From Clitopilus passeckerianus (taxonomy: Eukaryota; Basidiomycota; Agaricomycetes; Agaricales; Entolomataceae): a stretch of 64,000 nt of DNA. The position numbers and the translations under genes are program-made. Positions 59,192 through 64,000 of the stretch are shown here, piece by piece (within the stretch, counting starts at the first letter, position 1; each line of letters starts with the position of its first letter). The stretch spans positions 744,001-808,000 of the forward strand of contig CALYLX010000142.1 in NCBI GenBank assembly GCA_944990035.1, in the 5' to 3' direction. The notes below the pieces were generated by a model, which worked only from the letters and a program-made list of their open reading frames with translations, was not told the DNA's origin and made no database searches.

Positions 59192-60054
59192 TCAAAGGTA
59201 AATCTTCCCGTCAAAAAGGATTGTACGACACTCAAACTGACGGTAGGATCTTGATTAGATGTTGGACGCACTGACACCTGGTGTTGCCATTAACAAAGGT
59301 CATACAAGGACAAGAAAGGCAGTTAACAATAGATGAGTCTAAGCTTGCTGGTTGAGTTGCATCTGAAGGACATGCGTAAGACTTTGTTCGAGTTTCCCTG
59401 CTCTAAGTCACTCGGTTGCGCGGAGACGGTGTTGATATGATAAACGTTACGGCCAGCACTCGAAAAGTGTTGACTCCTTCAAGCCGTACTCGAGAGGCAT
59501 TTTCAAAGAGGTGTGATGATCTATCAAGATGCTTTCCGGTGGGTGTTTTGCCCCATTCTAGAAGTCTTTGGGACGTACTCTTGTGCTGATGGCCCGGAGA
59601 CATCAGTGAACCATCCTGGCTTGATGATGATGTCTGTCGGCTCCCCGAAGAAACCTGCTGAGCGTTATTAGGCCGGAATGGATTTGGGGCATTAACGAAG
59701 TCTTGGGGTTTCATCAGAGAGCAAAGGTAATAAGCGCCACTCTTATCACGTCCTGAGCATATTTGTTCGTGGAACCATGGTGTGCCAGGCGTCTAAAGGC
59801 ATAGCGGTGCGAGCATCTCGTTTCCTTGTCATGGCCAGTGCCATAAACCCTGGGAATGTGACTAATCGTCGGATAAGCTGCACGAGCTGCCAACATCCCC
59901 CAGCTGGACCGTCATTCGCACGATATGTTTAAAGCCCTCAATAATGGTCTGCTCGCTCTGGTTCCCTTGACATCAGCCAATTAACCGGGGCTAACCCTGG
60001 CGGTGAAGGGAAAAAAAATTCAAAACATTCCCATCGCCATACATTCCGGATCTG
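59192..60054. other. Intergenic region, no gene seen
   Basis: About 860 bp upstream of two divergent genes. Minus-strand frames (59403-59714, 59714-59896) have no family resemblance or splice connection that I can support. Confidence 0.35.
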
Positions 60055-61784
60055 ATGAACAGGGGCAATTGGCAGGCAGTCCAAAGCGCTCGGTGAGTTG
60101 TCCCCGCTCTTCGTTGTATACCAAGTTTTTGGCCTCCTCCATGTAAGTGGCGACATTTGTGCGTTGCGTACTAAGTTGAGGTGCTGATCAACGGATTCCG
60201 CGCTTTAATGCAGGTCGTCACCGTATGTGGCTTGGGATGAACGGTACCGACGTCCATTTTTCCAACGCTACCGATGCCATATCATAGCAGCCGTATCTGT
60301 TGTGTTATTCCTCGGTCTGGTGTCCTTGAGTCATCCAGCCGAGAAATATCGCGAGTGGACGTCAAAACCCAGTCAAGGGCCTCCTCAAGTCTACGATGAG
60401 ACGGTCGAAAACGCGCCGAAAGTTCCTCCGCCCAAGTATGAGGCGCTAAGGAAATGGGAGGCAGTTTTGCCACAGCAAAACCTTGACTTGCCATATCCTG
60501 AAGGCCGCACAGGCCGTTACGTGAAATTCTCGAACCAAATCATTATGTTGGGCTGGAATAATTGCTTGAATGAAGTGTGAGTATTCGACATTCTTCGTCC
60601 TAACTCTCCTTGACATGATGCACCTGAACAGGCTTATGCTTGGACACCTTGCTCACGCGTCCAATCGTTCATACGTATTCAAAGATTACACATGGAAGCC
60701 AGAGTACTATCCATGGCCTCAAAGTCAATGGCATGACAACCCTCCTCGCACACCACTAAACGCTCTCATATCTGGACCTACATCTGGCCAGCCGTGGGGT
60801 CCAGGTGACTTTGCACCCGCGCGATCTCTGAGCCCTGGTTCGAGGAAGCCTGTCCATGGAACGAGCGCCGATTCATTAAGACTGCCACTCTTAAGGCCGA
60901 GGTCAACCACAAGTCAGGCCTTGAGATCTTCGAGGCTTGGGCCAAACTTCTCCGGGAAGTACCAGAAAGATGTGTTGAGATCGAATCATCACCAGATGAC
61001 AGTTTTCCTCAAACGTTTGACCTGTGGCTATGGGGTTCAGACCGGGTTTTGTCACTCTGGGAGAGTTTCTCTCAATCCCCTACCTCCCAACTCCTTCGAA
61101 CGTCTCACATTGTTGCCGCCGCTGTCAAACGCAACGAATTCCTCTTTATTCCCCGTGGACCTCGCCCAACCACACCCATTTCCGCCAACCCATACGACCG
61201 GATGCTTGCCATGCACATCCGACGCGGAGACTACAAGCGAGCTTGCACAGAACTCTTGGAAGGAAAATCTACCTTCTACAGCTGGAACCAGCTTCCAGCT
61301 CTCCCAGATCCATTGACTTTCCCCCACTTCGAGTTCAACTCAACGGAATACATCAATGCGTTCATGGAGCGTTGTCTCCCATCACAGCAGCGGATCGTCA
61401 AGAAAGCTCGAACTACTCGAGACGCCTACCAGGCAGCCGCACCTGGTCAGCTGCGTGCTTTGGACACCTTGTATCTTCTTACGAACGAGAAGGGAGAGTG
61501 GTTGGATGAGCTGAAGAAGGACTTTGAAAAAGATGGCTGGCACACAATCGTGACCAGCAATGACCTCACTTTGGATAGCGAAGGCATTGATGTGGCCATG
61601 GCCATTGATATGGATATCGCTAGATTGGCCGCTGTCTTCGTGGGCAACGGGGTAAGCACCCTTTATTTCCATTCCACAACTCCTCACTAATTGACCTCCT
61701 TTCTAGTGGTCATCCTTTACAAGTAACATCGTACATCGTCGCCTTGTGGATGGCAAAGAGCCCATCAGCATTCGGTTCTGGTGA
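60055..61784 (+). pseudogene. CigA-like gene, copy 2, with a frameshift
   Basis: A tandem paralog of the gene at 56131. A first exon from ATG 60055 (NRGNWQAVQSA) plausibly splices (GTGAGT...TTTAATGCAG) to SSPYVAWDERYRRP and a signal anchor (IIAAVSVVLFLGLVSL). Then come PKVPPPKYEALRKWEAVLPQ, GRYVKFSNQIIMLGWNN and, after an intron, HLAHASNRSYVFKDYTWKPE. After SGQPWGPGDFAPARS the frame must shift: copy 1 continues through SVSEAYYNQVCP, and the matching ISEPWFEEACPWNERRF here lies in another frame. One base is missing near 60826. No GT/AG intron of workable length covers the site. Downstream is conserved (FPQTFDLWLWGSDRVLSLWE, AMHIRRGDYKRACTEL, FYSWNQLPALPDP) with the same last intron and the ending WSSFTSNIVHRRLVDGKEP. 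The shift would remove the HIRRGD half of the domain. Confidence 0.7.
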
Positions 61785-62315
61785 TCTACGGAGGGACTAT
61801 AAACCATTCGGTGTCAAATTTTTATTCAAATATGCCTCTGGTGTGTAATTTGTAGCACAGTTGGATACCCGATTTTACATTAAGGTGTGGGCCGTCACTT
61901 CATGTGAAGTAATACTCATATAATTACCTCCCACCTGAAGTTGACATATCTATGGTGTAGGTACGGATATTTTACGAGAAACTATCGTAGTAGGTTCTTG
62001 CGTCTAATTGAAAACATTTTGGCCTAATCTTGGCTACCCGTTCAAAGGCTTAAGGACAATCTTCCCCAGCGTGGCCTCGTTTTGGGAGGTGTTGAGCTAC
62101 AGTGAGTTGCTGCATCCAGCAGAATCTAAAGTTGGAACAGTTGCATAGTTGCACTTGGCTTAGAGCAGCCAACGGAGAAATAGTTATCCTGCTCAATGCG
62201 GTTCGCCCGATGATAGTTGCTCATAGAAAGTTTCAAGGAATTTTCATAAAATATTGATGATCAGACAGACTTGTGTTTTCCCGTTGTTATTGCAGAACAA
62301 TTGGGCGTCTATCAA
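61785..62315. other. Intergenic region, no gene seen
   Basis: About 530 bp of A/T-rich sequence between copy 2 and tRNA-Gly(GCC). No coding sequence recognised. Confidence 0.4.
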
Positions 62316-62386
62316 GCATTAATGGGGTAGTGGTAACCTGGGTCGTTGCCATCGACCCGCCGGGGGTTCGATTCCCTCTTAATGCA
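62316..62386 (+). tRNA. tRNA-Gly (anticodon GCC)
   Basis: A 71-nt cloverleaf. The acceptor stem GCATTAA pairs perfectly with TTAATGC, with discriminator A. The anticodon stem GGTCG/CGACC closes the loop TTGCCAT, giving anticodon GCC with U33 and A37. The T arm is GGGGG-TTCGATT-CCCTC (one G-U pair). There is no intron. The D arm (GGGTAGTGGTAACC) is standard. Confidence 0.93.
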
Positions 62387-62548
62387 AAGTATTTTTACTC
62401 GGTATTACTTCTTGATTTCGAACGGTGTCAAGTTATTAACTTGACTGCAAATATTTTAAACATGGACATTAGGCGTCATTTTCTTTACTTTTTGTACGAG
62501 CTTGAGGATGACCAGAATGACCAGTACGGGTACTTTAGTAGTAAATAA

Positions 62549-64000
62549 CTAACAAATTGGAGGAACGAGGGACTGGATATATCCTGAGGTCCCCATTGAC
62601 ATATGCACCTCTACACTTTGAATTAATCGATTCACATCATCCCACTTCTCCGCCTCTTCAGGTATCGCACCACCTACCGATATCCATCTTAATTGAGGAA
62701 ACAAGGCCGAAAGGAATACAGCGACCAACACAGGATCCGAGATGGGTGCATAAATTAATTGGAGACCTTGGATTTCATCTGCCACGATCCCATCGGTTGG
62801 ATGCTCCTCCAGACTGAGATCCGGGATTGTGGCATTTAAATTGATTGCCAAGTAACAAAGGTGGGGGTGGTCTGCAACGAAGGGGACCAAGCCACGCAAG
62901 GTCACGCTTCTGTTCAACCGTTGACTAGAATAGGACCGAAAGGTCAGATGGGTCAAGTATGGCAGGGCTTTGGAAAGCTTGCTGAAGAATTCGTCGCCAA
63001 ACTCCAGTGGTGATGCGGTTGTAATATGGAGCCTGTCTAGATTTGAAAAATCGATAACCGGCAAAGGATATCCGGACGGATGGGGTCGATTGCAGGGGTT
63101 CCATCGAGGAGGGACCCTTCATCTATGTTTAAAAGAACCAGAGAGTCCTTGAAAGAATGAATTTGACGGAGGAGGGGACCCCATGTGCGTGGGGGTTGTT
63201 ACTGGGTTGGATCTCAATAGTCAAATTTTCCAGGCTACATGAAGATATCCAAGCAAGAATCTGGGTAGCTTGGGCCATATTTGCTACGGAGAAGGCCGAA
63301 GAGCGAAGACGTTGGGAATCACGTCGTGAGGGAGGCTGCATATCGTCGGTGTCTCCAGAGATTGTTGCGTCGAGCCGCTCTAGGAGGGGGAGTGCCGCTG
63401 TAGCCAACAGTGTCTGCCGCGACATAATTGGTAGAAATAACTTTGTCAGATTTTGAAAACGGCTGACTGTGTGTTGAAGGTCCGGGGCTGGTGTGCCATT
63501 CAGATTTCCAATTTCAACAACGATGGGCAGAGGTCGGGTAGGATGTATAGAATGGAAACCCCGACTGGAGTTCTTGGGTTAATTCTCAGCTCATGCAAAG
63601 AGGGGATGAGGAGCCATCGAAAATATGGAGTCGGGATGCCTTCGTTCTCTAGTAGAACTTCCCGTAGGGTGGGGAACAAGAAATCGAGGGTTGAGGGGCA
63701 CGTAAGCCACAGCATTTCGAGGGTATCGCTCGAAAGGGATCCGAAATGGCCGAAGTAGAAGGATCTGACTCTTGAGACATAGTACAGGACTCCACACCAT
63801 TCGTTTAACAATGGTGCTCTTGTAAAGGTCTAGAACACATGAGTGTTTAGGCATAAGAAACCAGACATTTACGACATACAAATAAGGTTCGACGTTTAGC
63901 AGGAGTTGGCATTTCCTGGGTCCATATATCCGATGGGAAGCATCTAAGCAAAGGGGCGAAGCCATTCAACGTACTGGTCCAACGCTGGTTCTTGGAAATT
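62549..64000 (-). pseudogene. F-box/LRR-like paralog, disrupted and cut by the right edge
   Basis: The N-terminus lies beyond the window. Visible exons read QRWTSTLNGFAPLLRCFPSD (compare QVSLAPLIQCFPEDVW in the gene at 35178). After an intron near 63895-63820 they continue EWCGVLYYVSRVRSFYFGHF, LWLTCPSTLDFLFPTLREVL, VSILYILPDLCPSLLKLEI, LATAALPLLERLDATIS. Near 63185 coding sense moves from the frame ending NNPHAH to a frame reading WGPLLRQIHSFKDSLVLLNI. Near 63070 it moves again, to PVIDFSNLDRLHITTAS. Both segments align with the 35178 paralog, so the changes look like small indels, though an intron of about 150 nt (GTAACA...AATCTAG) could skip the middle piece. The C-terminus is preserved (VLVAVFLSALFPQLRWISVG, EEAEKWDDVNRLIQSVE). 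SCF-adaptor family member, probably decayed. Confidence 0.55.

Noticed and set aside
1..64000. CRISPR arrays, prokaryotic operons, integrases or viral genes
   Set aside because: No spaced direct repeats and no such proteins were seen; the window is entirely fungal nuclear in character.

Overview
This is a window of a basidiomycete genome, most likely Agaricomycetes. The protein-coding genes are dense and on both strands. They are split by many short introns (about 50-65 nt, GTRNGT...YAG, CTRAY-like branch sites). Several families are typical of mushroom-forming fungi: CigA-like O-fucosyltransferase-type proteins, MYND-finger and F-box proteins, a tri-CCCH protein, a SYLF protein and a secreted intradiol dioxygenase. 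The order cannot be fixed from sequence alone. Exon boundaries quoted were worked out by hand from GT/AG sites and frame; where I could not resolve an exon I say so.

Layout. 0-15.4 kb: the 3' end of an unknown gene, heme oxygenase, a three-CCCH zinc-finger protein, a PA-TM-RING ubiquitin ligase, tRNA-Gly(CCC), an F-box pseudogene, a decayed MYND-finger gene, a SYLF/Ysc84 actin-patch gene, a secreted Kex2-site repeat protein and an intact F-box-like gene. 16.1-34.8 kb: an NPP-type phosphodiesterase and the giant ribosome-biogenesis ATPase midasin (about 16.4 kb). 35-43.7 kb: an F-box/LRR-like gene, an interrupted intradiol dioxygenase, an orphan secreted Cys-rich protein and a GH20 beta-N-acetylhexosaminidase. 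45-55.6 kb: an ENTH/epsin protein, an orphan two-TM protein, CNOT2 and the geranylgeranyltransferase-I beta subunit. 56-64 kb: a tandem pair of CigA-like genes (the second frameshifted) with an unrelated gene between them, tRNA-Gly(GCC), and a disrupted F-box/LRR paralog running off the right edge.

Two things stand out. First, the gene at 12622-14033 (minus) encodes a signal peptide followed by 123-residue repeats, each one exon long and each with KKKR and KR processing sites. It looks like the precursor of a repetitive secreted peptide (Kex2-processed protein). Second, conserved single-copy genes (midasin, CNOT2, GGTase-I beta, ENTH, SYLF, heme oxygenase) read intact, while several accessory or multicopy genes (MYND, F-box, F-box/LRR, intradiol dioxygenase, second CigA-like copy) carry isolated stops, one-base frameshifts or lost splice sites. 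That points to selective decay of accessory genes, unless assembly errors are to blame.
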